Origin: Heyndrickxia shackletonii
GTDB lineage: Bacteria > Bacillota > Bacilli > Bacillales > Bacillaceae_C
DNA: 64,000 nt
Assembly: GCF_001420715.1 (NCBI RefSeq)
Contig: NZ_LJJC01000004.1
Span: forward strand, 3,246,783 to 3,310,782
Direction: 5' to 3'
This document shows positions 54,953-63,956 of this stretch, piece by piece (position 1 is the first letter of the stretch; each line of letters opens with the position of its first letter). The position numbers and the translations under genes are program-made. A model generated the notes under the pieces. That model saw only the letters and a list, made by a program, of their open reading frames with translations. It did no database searches and was not told the origin of the DNA.

Positions 54953-55893
54953 TTGATATACTCCATTTCAACCGGGGCTGAAACAGAGTTAATTACATCG
55001 GCTAGTATTTCATCCACGGTCTTTGTTAATGATGCCTCGATTGTAAGATGGAGCCTGTGTTTGATAATATTTGGCGCAACCGCTTTTACATCATCCGGTG
55101 TGACAAAATTTCTGCCATTAATAAAAGCATATCCTTGGCTTGCTCTTAGTAAGGCAAGACTTGCTCTTGGACTCATTCCAAATTCTATAGACGAATGTTC
55201 TCTTGTTTCTTTGGCAATTAAAATTATATATTTCTCAATATCCTCGTGAACTTGTACATTTTTAACCTCTTTTTGCAAATGGCGTAATTGCTCAGGCTGC
55301 AATACGGACATAAGTCTTCCTAAACCACTATCCGCAGCATGCTTTCTTAGAATTTCTCGTTCTTCTTCGAAAGAAGGAAAATCAATGGACAGTTTCATAA
55401 AAAATCGATCGAGTTGTGCAGCTGGCAATGGAAAGGTTCCTTGCTGCGATTCTACAGGATTTTGCGTGGCGATGACCATAAAAGGCTCAGAAATTGATAA
55501 TGTTTCTCCATCAATCGTAACTTGCCTTTCCTCCATGGCCTCGAGTAAGCTCGATTGGGTTCTTGGGGTTGCACGGTTAATTTCATCTGCAAGTAAAATA
55601 TTAGTCATAACAGGTCCTGGCTTTAGCTCAAATTCCTGAGATTTTGGATTAAAAAAATGAATTCCGGTTACATCAGTTGGTAAAACATCTGGAGTAAATT
55701 GGATTCGTTTAAATTCAACATTTAAACAACTGGCGAATGCTTTAGCCAATAATGTTTTTCCTGTTCCCGGAACACTTTCCAGCAAAATATGCCCACCTTG
55801 TAATAATGCAACGATCATCATATCAACCTCTTTATCTCTCCCAATGATGACCTTTGCAATTTCACTTTTTAAGTTTACTATGTATTCCTTCAA
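54949..55893 (-). CDS. MoxR-family AAA+ ATPase (second copy, YeaC-like)
   Basis: 314 residues. Walker A ESVPGTGKTLLA, Walker B ILLADEINRATPRTQSSLLEA (in pieces ILLADEINRA, TPRTQSSLLEA), sensor VIATQNP and PAAQLDRFF are present. It is clearly distinct from the copy at 23288. TTG start at 55893 with AAGGGGG 7 nt upstream. First gene of a three-gene operon. Confidence 0.9.
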   Translation of the reverse strand: MKEYIVNLKSEIAKVIIGRDKEVDMMIVALLQGGHILLESVPGTGKTLLAKAFASCLNVEFKRIQFTPDVLPTDVTGIHFFNPKSQEFELKPGPVMTNILLADEINRATPRTQSSLLEAMEERQVTIDGETLSISEPFMVIATQNPVESQQGTFPLPAAQLDRFFMKLSIDFPSFEEEREILRKHAADSGLGRLMSVLQPEQLRHLQKEVKNVQVHEDIEKYIILIAKETREHSSIEFGMSPRASLALLRASQGYAFINGRNFVTPDDVKAVAPNIIKHRLHLTIEASLTKTVDEILADVINSVSAPVEMEYIK

Positions 55894-56097
55894 ATCATTT
55901 CCCCCTTTTTTGTAATTAAAATGTAATTAAAATATAACAAATAAAACAAAAATTGTCATCTTTTTGAATATTTAAATACGATGAATAAAATACTTTTGTA
56001 CTAAAATAACTTGAAATTTTCTAATATATGGTGCAAACTGTTAACTAAGTAGATTGAATATTATAAAATTACCTTTTAGTGATAAGGGGAGATGGCA

Positions 56098-56286
56098 TTG
56101 AAAAAAGCCGATGTGGGCAATCTTATTGAATTCAGGGATGGATTACAAGGGATTGTTGAAAAGGTAAATGAAAATTCTGTTATAGTTGATTTAACGTATA
56201 TGGAAAACTATCGTGATCTTGACCTCGAAGAAAAAACGGTTGTAAATCATAAAAACTATAAAATTATTGCAACATCTCATAAGTAA
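56098..56286 (+). CDS. ykvS: YkvS-family (DUF2187) small protein
   Basis: 62 residues, KOW-like small beta protein. GIVEKVNENSVIVDLTYM, ENYRDLDL and TVVNHKNYKII match recalled YkvS. The TTG at 56098 is 6 nt from AAGGGGAG; an ATG at 56092 abuts that SD. Function unknown. Confidence 0.88.
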   Translation: MKKADVGNLIEFRDGLQGIVEKVNENSVIVDLTYMENYRDLDLEEKTVVNHKNYKIIATSHK

Positions 56287-56288
56287 AT

Positions 56289-56332
56289 AAAAGAACCTAG
56301 GAAATGATTAATCATTTCTTAGGTTCTTTTTA
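56289..56332. terminator. Bidirectional terminator between ykvS and ykvI
   Basis: A long stem built on AAGAACCTA(A)GAAATGATT, with A and T tracts on both sides, lies between two convergent genes. Confidence 0.85.
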
Positions 56333-57373
56333 TTTACGGAGCTTATTATAAGGCTTAAACCAAAGAAGAAAAACAAAAAGCAAGCTGAAATAGCCAAATA
56401 AAGGATATAAATAGGATAGTAGTGTACCATAATGAAAATAACTAAGACTATAAATAATGATTAAAATAAATGTAAATATCCATCCACGATGAATGGAAAT
56501 ATATTTACTAAATTGTTTTTCCAACCCATAAATATTTCCAATTAATGAAGTAAAAATCTCTCCGAAAATAATTAGTACATATATAAAATAGATGCCGATA
56601 AAGGAACTCTTAACAATTGCAGCCATTGGAATTTCATAAAACTGCACATTAGGTAATGTAATGAGGGTAAAGTGACTAGAAACTAAAATCAACGTTAAAA
56701 GGATTCCCCCGATGATTCCCCCTAATTTTACGGTTTTTTTATCATTTACTTCTGCTGCAATCGGAACAAGAACAGCTTGCGCTAACGACAAATTAAAAGC
56801 GGCATAGGAAAAAGGGGAAACAACCGCCTTCCATAAATGAAGATCCTCTGGTATATTCATAAAATATTGAACAAATTGCCAATGAGTAATTGATTTTGTC
56901 ATTACAATAAAATTAAATAAAAGCATAATGGGGACAACGAAGGTATTCACTGCAAATATCCCTTTTGAACCAACGGCCATCACTAGAATTGTAAGACCAA
57001 TAGTAAAAAAAACTCCTACCCATTTTTCTAAGGCTAATTCCTGCTGAAAAACAGCACCTGCTCCAGATAACATCACTGCACAAACACCTAACAACATGAT
57101 CATCATAAAAATGTTCATGAATTTAGCTAATATTGGTCCAAACAAATATTCATTTAATTCTTCGTATGAATTAGCTTTTAGATCAATTGCTTTCACCATT
57201 AATTTTGATCCTAAAAGGATAAACAAATACCCCGCTGCTAATATGGCGAAAAACCCAACAAAACCGTATTTAGTAAAAAACTCAACAATTTCTTTACCAG
57301 TTGCAAATCCTGCTCCGATCACTGTTCCAACATAGACAGCCGCAACTTGCAAAGCACCAACCCACTTAGTCAC
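56330..57373 (-). CDS. ykvI: YkvI-like membrane transporter
   Basis: 347 residues, ten hydrophobic segments, with an APC-like start: VAAVYVGTVIGAGFATGKEI. The length equals B. subtilis YkvI. Substrate unknown; the APC superfamily carries amino acids. GTG start with AAAGGAG 7 nt upstream. An inverted repeat TTGTCT-N6-AGACAA lies about 50 bp upstream (57422-57439). Confidence 0.85.
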   Translation of the reverse strand: MTKWVGALQVAAVYVGTVIGAGFATGKEIVEFFTKYGFVGFFAILAAGYLFILLGSKLMVKAIDLKANSYEELNEYLFGPILAKFMNIFMMIMLLGVCAVMLSGAGAVFQQELALEKWVGVFFTIGLTILVMAVGSKGIFAVNTFVVPIMLLFNFIVMTKSITHWQFVQYFMNIPEDLHLWKAVVSPFSYAAFNLSLAQAVLVPIAAEVNDKKTVKLGGIIGGILLTLILVSSHFTLITLPNVQFYEIPMAAIVKSSFIGIYFIYVLIIFGEIFTSLIGNIYGLEKQFSKYISIHRGWIFTFILIIIYSLSYFHYGTLLSYLYPLFGYFSLLFVFLLWFKPYNKLRK

Positions 57374-57421
57374 ATTGCATCTCCTTTCAAATAAACGACA
57401 CTATTAAAAGATATGTACAAG

Positions 57422-57439
57422 TTGTCTAAAATAAGACAA
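57422..57439. promoter_or_regulatory. Inverted repeat between ykvI and clpE
   Basis: TTGTCTAAAATAAGACAA, a 6-6-6 inverted repeat 49 bp upstream of ykvI. It may be an operator; no known match. Confidence 0.35.
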
Positions 57440-57492
57440 GCAATTAATGAAAAAGAAATAATAATCGTATTTTGTATATGGAAAATTTTATT

Positions 57493-57543
57493 AGTCAAAA
57501 ATAGTCAAAAATGGTTTACAAATCGTTTTGGTTGATGTATACT
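57493..57543 (+). promoter_or_regulatory. clpE promoter 1 with CtsR box 1
   Basis: Two direct heptads AGTCAAA spaced 3 bp (57493-57509) form a CtsR box just upstream of -35 TTTACA (57515-57520). -10 TATACT (57538-57543) follows at 17 bp. Confidence 0.85.
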
Positions 57544-57553
57544 GATTTCACAA

Positions 57554-57570
57554 GGTCAAAGTTGGTCAAA
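57554..57570 (+). promoter_or_regulatory. CtsR box 2
   Basis: GGTCAAAGTTGGTCAAA, a perfect CtsR direct heptad repeat, lies 10 bp after the -10 of promoter 1. Confidence 0.9.
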
Positions 57571-57613
57571 TAACTCCTTGTTAATCAAATTCATAAATAT
57601 TTTTTTGAAGGGT

Positions 57614-57670
57614 TTGATCTATTAAACCTTTTTCTTATAATTAATTAGTCAAAGTTAGTCAATGTCAAAT
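57614..57670 (+). promoter_or_regulatory. clpE promoter 2 with CtsR box 3
   Basis: -35 TTGATC (57614-57619) and -10 TATAAT (57636-57641) are spaced 16 bp. AGTCAAAGTTAGTCAAT (57647-57663) plus a third TGTCAAA half-site lies over the start region. Confidence 0.8.
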
Positions 57671-57706
57671 TTATTGTTTTTCTTTCTTTAAGGAGGAATG
57701 ATTTGA

Positions 57707-59857
57707 ATGTTATGTCAAAAATGTAATCAAAACGAATCAAATATTCAATTACATGTAAATATTAATGGAAAACAACAAGATATGTATTTATGTTCAACTT
57801 GTTATCAACAAGAAAAATCGAAAATTGGTAATCCATTAGGAGGTGCGCCTATGATGAATGGATTTGGTGGTTTTAACGGATTCGGTTCTATTGATGATTT
57901 ATTTAAAGGATTTGCCGTCCCCGAGAATCAAATGAATGCAACTGTGAAAACCGAAGCCCAAAATGGCGGCGGCGGTTTCTTAGACCAATTTGGCCGTAAT
58001 TTAACAAATATGGCGAAGGCCGGACTAATTGATCCAGTCATTGGCCGTGATAAAGAAATTAAGCGTGTGGTTGAGATTTTAAATCGCCGAAATAAAAACA
58101 ATCCTGTATTAATTGGGGAGCCTGGTGTAGGTAAAACAGCGATTGCTGAAGGGCTTGCATTAAAAATTGCGGAAAATGATGTCCCTTCAAAATTAAAAAA
58201 TAAAGAGGTATATTTATTAGATGTGGCTTCATTAGTAGCTAATACAGGAATCCGCGGTCAATTTGAACAAAGAATGAAACAGCTTATTGCTGAGCTCCAA
58301 AGAAGAAAAAATATCTTATTATTTATTGATGAGATTCATTTACTTGTTGGCGCCGGTTCTGCGGAAGGATCAATGGATGCAGGTAATATCTTAAAACCAG
58401 CACTCGCACGCGGTGAACTTCAAGTTATCGGAGCAACTACTTTAAAAGAATACCGACAAATTGAAAAAGATGCAGCATTAGAGAGACGATTTCAGCCAGT
58501 TCAAGTAAATGAGCCTACATTAGATGAAACTGTTCAAATTTTAAATGGCTTAAAAGCAAAATATGAACAGTACCATGGGGTTTCATTTACAGATGAGGCT
58601 ATCATGGCTTGTGTCGAGTTATCACATCGTTATATTCAAGACCGTCATTTACCTGACAAAGCAATTGACTTAATGGATGAAGCTGGTTCAAAATTAAACT
58701 TAACCATTGATGTAATGAACAAAGAAGATATTCATGCACGTTTAAAAGAAATTCATCAAGAAAAACAAGTTGCACTTGAAAACGAGAAATATGAAGAAGC
58801 TGCAAAATTACGTGACGAGGAAGCAAAATTAGAAAAACAACTTGCATCTAATATGGAAAGTGTAAAACCAATAGTGGAAGCTTCTCATATCCAAGAAATC
58901 ATTGAGAAGAAAACAGGTATTCCAGTTGGTAAGCTTCAAGCTAATGAACAAGAAAAAATGAAAAATCTTGAACAACATTTAGCTGGTAAAGTAATTGGCC
59001 AAGAAGAAGCCGTTCGCAAGGTTGCTAAAGCAATTCGCCGCAGCCGTGCTGGACTTAAATCTAAAAATCGTCCAATTGGTTCCTTCTTATTCGTCGGCCC
59101 TACTGGGGTTGGTAAAACTGAACTAACGAAAACACTTGCAGAAGAATTATTTGGCACGAAGGATGCCATGATCCGACTCGATATGAGTGAGTATATGGAA
59201 AAACACAGTGTTTCTAAATTAATCGGTTCACCTCCTGGATATGTAGGACATGAGGAAGCTGGTCAATTGACAGAAAAAGTACGTCATAACCCATACAGTA
59301 TCATCCTATTAGATGAGATTGAAAAAGCACACCCTGATGTACAGCATATGTTCTTGCAAATCCTTGAAGATGGACGGTTAACAGATAGTCAGGGACGTAC
59401 TGTAAGCTTTAAAGATACTGTAATCATTATGACAAGTAATGCAGGCATTGGTGTAAAACCTATTCACGTTGGATTTGGCAACAACGAAGCAATGAAAGAA
59501 GCTAGTATTTTAGATTCATTAGGAAGCTTCTTTAAACCCGAATTCCTTAACCGTTTCGATAGTATAATTGAATTTAAAGCATTAGAAAACGAACATTTAT
59601 TAAAAATTGTAGATATCATGCTTGCTGAGCTTCAAGTAACATTAAAGGAACAACAATTATCTCTTGAAGTTACAGAAGAAGTGAAAGAAAAACTTGCGGA
59701 AATGGGTTATCATCCTGCATTTGGTGCAAGACCTTTACGAAGAGTTATTCAAGAACAGCTTGAAGATAGCATTACTGATTTTATTCTTGAGCATCCTGAT
59801 CAAAAATCATTAATCGCTACGATGAACGAAGAAAAAATTACTGTTGTAGCTAAATAA
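57707..59857 (+). CDS. clpE: ClpE, Clp-family AAA+ unfoldase
   Basis: 716 residues. An N-terminal zinc finger C3-x2-C6 and C29-x2-C32 is followed by AAA domain 1 (GEPGVGKTA), a UVR-like coiled middle ([18 protein letters not shown]), AAA domain 2 (GPTGVGKTE) and a ClpB D2-small domain ([13 protein letters not shown]). It partners ClpP in the degradation of heat-damaged proteins and helps remove CtsR. AAGGAGG precedes the ATG. Three CtsR boxes and two promoters upstream show class III heat-shock control. Confidence 0.97.
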   Translation: MLCQKCNQNESNIQLHVNINGKQQDMYLCSTCYQQEKSKIGNPLGGAPMMNGFGGFNGFGSIDDLFKGFAVPENQMNATVKTEAQNGGGGFLDQFGRNLTNMAKAGLIDPVIGRDKEIKRVVEILNRRNKNNPVLIGEPGVGKTAIAEGLALKIAENDVPSKLKNKEVYLLDVASLVANTGIRGQFEQRMKQLIAELQRRKNILLFIDEIHLLVGAGSAEGSMDAGNILKPALARGELQVIGATTLKEYRQIEKDAALERRFQPVQVNEPTLDETVQILNGLKAKYEQYHGVSFTDEAIMACVELSHRYIQDRHLPDKAIDLMDEAGSKLNLTIDVMNKEDIHARLKEIHQEKQVALENEKYEEAAKLRDEEAKLEKQLASNMESVKPIVEASHIQEIIEKKTGIPVGKLQANEQEKMKNLEQHLAGKVIGQEEAVRKVAKAIRRSRAGLKSKNRPIGSFLFVGPTGVGKTELTKTLAEELFGTKDAMIRLDMSEYMEKHSVSKLIGSPPGYVGHEEAGQLTEKVRHNPYSIILLDEIEKAHPDVQHMFLQILEDGRLTDSQGRTVSFKDTVIIMTSNAGIGVKPIHVGFGNNEAMKEASILDSLGSFFKPEFLNRFDSIIEFKALENEHLLKIVDIMLAELQVTLKEQQLSLEVTEEVKEKLAEMGYHPAFGARPLRRVIQEQLEDSITDFILEHPDQKSLIATMNEEKITVVAK

Positions 59858-59878
59858 ACACTAAGTTCAGAATGCACA

Positions 59879-59927
59879 AATGGGTTCTAACCATACTGTT
59901 AGTGGTTAGAACCCATTATTTTTTTTA
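59879..59927 (+). terminator. Terminator of clpE
   Basis: AATGGGTTCTAACCA pairs perfectly with its complement across a 9-nt loop, then ATTTTTTTT. Confidence 0.9.
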
Positions 59928-59949
59928 TAAAGTAAAAGGAGTCTCAGAG

Positions 59950-60033
59950 GTAAACGGCACGAAATTTTGCCCAAAGCGCTCGAAATTAGAAGTGAACGGT
60001 ACGACTTTCTCTTCAAATGGACCGAAACTAACA
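59950..60033 (+). repeat. Two degenerate tandem 42-bp units
   Basis: GTAAACGGCACGAA at 59950 and GTGAACGGTACGAC at 59992 head two units of 42 bp that agree at roughly two thirds of positions, including CGAAATTA/CGAAACTA near the ends. The GC is higher than in the flanks. No gene is supported in 59928-60114. Confidence 0.4.
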
Positions 60034-60076
60034 CCGAACTGCCCTATTTGGGTAATTTACACTAGTACCCTTCAAA

Positions 60077-60116
60077 ATAATACCACCCGTTCCTCACGGG
60101 TGGTATTATTATTATT
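60077..60116 (-). terminator. Terminator of pepF
   Basis: AATAATACCACCCG pairs with CGGGTGGTATTATT directly after the pepF stop. The GC stem is flanked by AT repeats; the T tract on the minus strand is weak. Confidence 0.7.
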
Positions 60117-61809
60117 ATAGTTTTTTATCATCCACTTGATCAAGCCAGCTTTGAATAGTGTCAACCACTGATTCTACACAGCCGTCTTCAAAAGGTGAAA
60201 TAAGATTTGCTTCTGCAACAAGGCCAGTGAATGATTTGCTTCCACCTTGTTTACATAAATGAAGATAATCTTTCCATGCTTCCTCATGGTTTTCTTGTGA
60301 CTTTTTCCAGAACTGGAATGCACAAATTTGTGCCAAAGTATAGTCAATATAGTAGAATGGCGAATTATAAATATGGCCTTGTCTTTGCCAGAAGCCTCCG
60401 CGGTTTAAATAATCATTGTCATCATAATCACGATGCGGCAAATATTTTTCTTCAATTTCTTTCCACGCTTGTTTTCTTTCAGCAGGGGTAGCATTTGGAT
60501 TTTCATAGACAAAATGCTGGAATTCATCTACTGCAACACCATATGGCAAGAATTGAAGTGCCCCACTCAAATGCGAGAATTTATACTTCTCTGTATCTTC
60601 TTTAAAGAATAGCTCCATCCATGGCCATGTAAAAAACTCCATACTCATGGAATGAATTTCACATGCTTCATACGTTGGCCAATTGTATTCAGGAATCTCA
60701 TAGTGACGGCTTGAATAAACTTGGAATGCATGACCAGCCTCATGTGTTAATACGTCGATGTCTCCAGATGTTCCGTTAAAGTTTGAGAAAATAAATGGCG
60801 ATTGATAATTTTCAATGTACGTACAATAGCCGCCGCCAGCTTTTCCTTTTTTCGCTACTAGGTCCATCAAATTCTTTTCATTCATAAATGTAAAGAATTC
60901 ATCTGTTTCAGAAGATAGCTCTGCATACATTTTCTTGCCATTTTCAATAATCCATTCTGGTGATCCTTTTGGTGTAGCATTTCCGGAGGTATATTCAAAA
61001 CCTTCATCATAAAACTTTAAGGAGTCGACACCAATTCGTTCTTGCTGGCGTTTTCTAAGCTTCGTTGTAAGCGGTACAATATAATCCTTCACTTGATCGC
61101 GGAATTTTGCAACCATTTCTGCGTTATAATCCGTACGGGCCATACGATAATATCCAAGTTCAACGAAATTTTTATATCCTAAAGTTCTTGCGATTTCATC
61201 TCTTACTTTCACTAATTGATCGTAAATCGAATCAAACTCTTCCTCATGCTCTGCAAAGAATCCGAATCTTGCTTCATTTGCATTTTTACGCATTTCACGG
61301 TCTTTTGATTCCGTAAATGGCTGCAATTGCGCAAGCGTCCTTTCTTCTCCTTCAAACATGATTTTTGCTGATGCTACAAGTTTCGTATATTCAGAGGAAA
61401 GCTTATTTTCCTTTTGCAAAAGTGGAATGATTTCAGGAGAAAAAGTTTTTAACTGTGCTTCTGCTAAAGCAAACAACTGAGTTCCCCATTTTTCTTCCAA
61501 CTCAGAACGGAATTTAGAGGAAACCAGTGCTTGGTAATACTTCGAAACAAACCCCTCTACTATAGGAGCAATTTCATCCATATAGTCATTTTCTGCTTTG
61601 TAGAATTCATCGTTTGTATCTACAGTGTGACGAATGGAGCAAAGGTTAAACATCGTGCCAAGCTGGTTGCGAATTTGATTAATCCGATTCATCGCTTCGC
61701 TTTGCTCTGAGGCACTTTCTGCATTTTCAAACTTTTCAATTTCCGATTGAAAAGCAGCCTCTACTTCATCCATGTTTGGTCTTTCATATTTATAATCTTC
61801 GAATTTCAT
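60115..61809 (-). CDS. pepF: M3-family oligoendopeptidase (PepF-like)
   Basis: 564 residues. The zinc site H356-E-A-G-H360 and the third ligand E384 (EIHSMSMEF) are intact. FNGTSGDIDVL and GGFWQRQGHIYNSPFYYIDY are typical of the bacterial M3 oligoendopeptidase group. It cleaves short peptides in the cytosol. The ATG at 61809 has AAGGGGTG 9 nt upstream; a frame reaching 61899 has no SD. Confidence 0.92.
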   Translation of the reverse strand: MKFEDYKYERPNMDEVEAAFQSEIEKFENAESASEQSEAMNRINQIRNQLGTMFNLCSIRHTVDTNDEFYKAENDYMDEIAPIVEGFVSKYYQALVSSKFRSELEEKWGTQLFALAEAQLKTFSPEIIPLLQKENKLSSEYTKLVASAKIMFEGEERTLAQLQPFTESKDREMRKNANEARFGFFAEHEEEFDSIYDQLVKVRDEIARTLGYKNFVELGYYRMARTDYNAEMVAKFRDQVKDYIVPLTTKLRKRQQERIGVDSLKFYDEGFEYTSGNATPKGSPEWIIENGKKMYAELSSETDEFFTFMNEKNLMDLVAKKGKAGGGYCTYIENYQSPFIFSNFNGTSGDIDVLTHEAGHAFQVYSSRHYEIPEYNWPTYEACEIHSMSMEFFTWPWMELFFKEDTEKYKFSHLSGALQFLPYGVAVDEFQHFVYENPNATPAERKQAWKEIEEKYLPHRDYDDNDYLNRGGFWQRQGHIYNSPFYYIDYTLAQICAFQFWKKSQENHEEAWKDYLHLCKQGGSKSFTGLVAEANLISPFEDGCVESVVDTIQSWLDQVDDKKL

Positions 61810-61920
61810 ATGTATTAACACCCCTTGATAATAGAATACTCCCATAATATTCGCTGTTCTCGTGCGAAAGTCCTTTATTTCATAAAAAAAACTTTGCACA
61901 TCATCGAGTTCATTTAAACA

Positions 61921-61946
61921 TAAAAAAGCACCTCAAAATGAGATGC
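61921..61946 (-). terminator. Terminator of mhqR
   Basis: GCATCTC pairs with GAGGTGC (one mismatch-tolerant pair), with TTTTTT following on the minus strand. Confidence 0.65.
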
Positions 61947-61950
61947 CTGC

Positions 61951-62391
61951 CTAGATTAAGTTCCTTGTATTATATCCAATTTTCTTCAATAACTCGATTG
62001 CCATTTCCTTTTCATCCGAATTCAACACAGACATCGACTTTTGAATTCGACTTCGATGCTCGGGAAAAATGGATGCAATTAATTCTTTCCCTTTTTCGGT
62101 TATATGAGCATATGTTACACGACGATCTTCTGGACATGTAACGCGAATAAGCAACTCCCGCTTCTCTAGTTTATCCACTACATATGTAATACTTCCACTT
62201 GCAAGAAGAATTTTTCCGCCAATTTGCTGCAATGGCTGTTCGCCTTTATGATATAACAATTCTAAAACAGCAAATTCTGTTGGGTGAAGTCCGCATTTCT
62301 GAATAAATTGATTCGAATATTCATTTATGGCACGAAACGCTCTAGATAAAACAATAAATAATTTTAGTGCTTGTTGTTCATCATGTTCCAT
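61951..62391 (-). CDS. mhqR: MarR-family regulator MhqR-like
   Basis: 146 residues. LHPTEFAVLELLYHKGEQPL, KILLASGSITYVVDKLEKRE and CPEDRRVTYAHITEKGKEL match recalled MhqR (YkvE), a repressor of quinone-detoxification genes, and the locus position agrees. No mhq target gene is in the window. AAGGAAA precedes the ATG. Confidence 0.85.
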   Translation of the reverse strand: MEHDEQQALKLFIVLSRAFRAINEYSNQFIQKCGLHPTEFAVLELLYHKGEQPLQQIGGKILLASGSITYVVDKLEKRELLIRVTCPEDRRVTYAHITEKGKELIASIFPEHRSRIQKSMSVLNSDEKEMAIELLKKIGYNTRNLI

Positions 62392-62450
62392 ATTATCATT
62401 TCCTTTTCGTTCGTATAGGAATATTTACATTTTAACTCTGCGAATAACTG

Positions 62451-62645
62451 CCTAACCAAGTTGTCTCCGTTTAACCCGACTAACATACTCTCCTAGTCTC
62501 CCATTCGGAAAGGGCATCAGGAAAATTTTCAAGTGCCAATTTCACTGGTTTCTGAATTACCTCCCTGTTTCCTAAATCTTCAGGTGAAATTAGCACTGAA
62601 AATTTCAATAGTACGTACGACGATGTTCAAGGCGTTTGCCGCATT
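62451..62645. repeat. Dispersed repeat copy F with two inner modules
   Basis: The outer part is strongly diverged but keeps TTGTCTCCGTTTAACCC, CCTCCCTGTTTCCT and CGACGATGTTCAAGGCGTTTGC. Two inner hairpins are present: one inverted at 62521-62545 (GAAAATTTTC...CCAATTTCAC), one direct at 62583-62611 (GGTGAAATTAGCACTG...AATTTCAATAG). The rest of 62392-62909 contains only the terminator below. Confidence 0.6.
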
Positions 62646-62744
62646 TGATTCCTACTACATAAAATTATTGATATTATAAGGAATATAGAAATATTTGTCA
62701 ATTTATTTTAATCTTAAGTTAATCTTGTAATTTCTTAAATTAAT

Positions 62745-62784
62745 ATAAAAAAAGGTTAACCCAAAAATAAAGGATAACCTTTTC
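62745..62784 (-). terminator. Terminator-like hairpin downstream of the Spo0E-like gene
   Basis: AAAGGTTA pairs with TAACCTTT, with seven T following on the minus strand, about 130 bp after the stop. Confidence 0.6.
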
Positions 62785-62909
62785 TAATGTATGAGGAAAT
62801 GGTTGATGGTGGTATTGAAGTATAATATGATTGTTCATTTCTTTATGATTTCATTACCATTTGAAGACTCTCTTGTAAGTTGTTAAGCAGACCCATCATT
62901 ATGTTCTTG

Positions 62910-63185
62910 TTAATACACTCTTTTTAATTGATCACGTGAAATGGATTTCCCTGTTTGACAATACAAAATAAAAGACATTTCTTTCACAATACTTGCCTGA
63001 TCTTGATCATTTCCTTCCTGGAAGAGGTAATGATACTCATTAAGAAGCTCGTCCAATTGCTGACTGCAGGCAACTGTCTTTTTATCTGTTAAGCCATAAC
63101 ATTTACCAAGGTCAATCATTTCTTCCCGTTTTTTTTGAATTTGATTTAAAAAACTATCTTCTGATACTGTATCACTATACACCAT
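62910..63185 (-). CDS. spo0E: Spo0E-like aspartyl-phosphate phosphatase
   Basis: 91 residues. Two helices, the second with the family signature SQQLD in KTVACSQQLDELLNEYH. Spo0E proteins dephosphorylate Spo0A~P and delay sporulation. It lies beside ykvA as spo0E does in B. subtilis, so it is probably the orthologue, but several paralogues exist in Bacillus. ATG at 63185 with AAGGAG 6 nt upstream. Confidence 0.82.
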   Translation of the reverse strand: MVYSDTVSEDSFLNQIQKKREEMIDLGKCYGLTDKKTVACSQQLDELLNEYHYLFQEGNDQDQASIVKEMSFILYCQTGKSISRDQLKRVY

Positions 63186-63406
63186 TACTATCTCCTTCAA
63201 CCACAATATTATTCAAATAACGAATTATTTAATTCACTTGAGAATTATCGCAGGTATTGACGAAAAAGTAAATAGATTCGCAATATTAGACAAAGGTTCT
63301 AAAAAAGTTTTGTTATTCTACATATTTCCCGCGTATTTTCGACAAAAATAGCTTGGTTCGACATTTTTCTTCTGTATCAGCAAATACTATTATTGGGAGT
63401 GATAAG

Positions 63407-63814
63407 ATGTTTATTAAAAAACTTTTAGGAAAAATAGCATATAAGCTTTTTTATAAGGAAGCAAAAAAATACCTTCATGATAAAAAGGGGACTGACATTC
63501 TTCTCTCACGTACGGAACGAAAAGCTTTAAATAATAAGCTGACATTAGGGAGTGTTTGGAGAAAATTATCATTACTTATTCAACTGTTAAAATCATGGGT
63601 TACCGGGGAATATCGAGATATTCCTTACAAAACGATTAGTATGATAATAGTCGGGCTTTTATATTTTATCTCCCCTATTGATATTATTCCGGATTTTCTT
63701 TTTGGATTTGGTTATATTGATGATGCAGCCGTTATTGCTCTGATCTTTTCACAAATCGATAAGGACCTGCTAAAATATCTTGAATGGAAGAAAAACAATG
63801 ATCGGGAAGAATGA
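63407..63814 (+). CDS. ykvA: YkvA-like DUF1232 membrane protein
   Basis: 135 residues. DUF1232 core IPYKTISMIIVGLLYFISPI then DIIPDFLFGFGYIDDAAVIA, with one membrane helix (about 82-100). GGGAGTG lies 5 nt before the ATG at 63407. Function unknown; divergent from the Spo0E-like gene. Confidence 0.87.
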   Translation: MFIKKLLGKIAYKLFYKEAKKYLHDKKGTDILLSRTERKALNNKLTLGSVWRKLSLLIQLLKSWVTGEYRDIPYKTISMIIVGLLYFISPIDIIPDFLFGFGYIDDAAVIALIFSQIDKDLLKYLEWKKNNDREE

Positions 63815-63850
63815 AAAAGACCAGGAGAAAAGTTTCTTCCTGGTCATTGA
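63814..63850. terminator. Terminator-like hairpin between ykvA and mtnD
   Basis: GACCAGGA pairs with TCCTGGTC. Five T follow on the minus strand only, so it mainly serves the mtnD side; repeat copy G lies between. Confidence 0.55.
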
Positions 63851-63894
63851 TTATAAAAAATTTACTATGGATAAGCTTTTAAAAAATGTCCTAC

Positions 63895-63956
63895 GTCTAG
63901 CTACAGGTGAAATTTGCACTTCAATTTCAATAGCGCCTATCGCTAGCGCATTTGGT
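63895..63956. repeat. Dispersed repeat copy G, split by a 27-bp module
   Basis: GTCTAGCTAC and AGCGCCTATCGCTAGCGCATTT equal the left end of copy B, but 27 bp (63905-63931) are inserted between them. The insert carries TGAAATT-N9-AATTTCA. This copy ends one base short of the mtnD stop. Confidence 0.7.

Noticed and set aside
59872-60120. 82-codon frame after clpE
   Set aside because: It spans the clpE terminator, the 42-bp units and the pepF terminator, so it is unlikely to be translated.
62786-62909. 18-codon frame beginning with two ATG codons downstream of the Spo0E-like gene
   Set aside because: No SD and very short; no support for translation.
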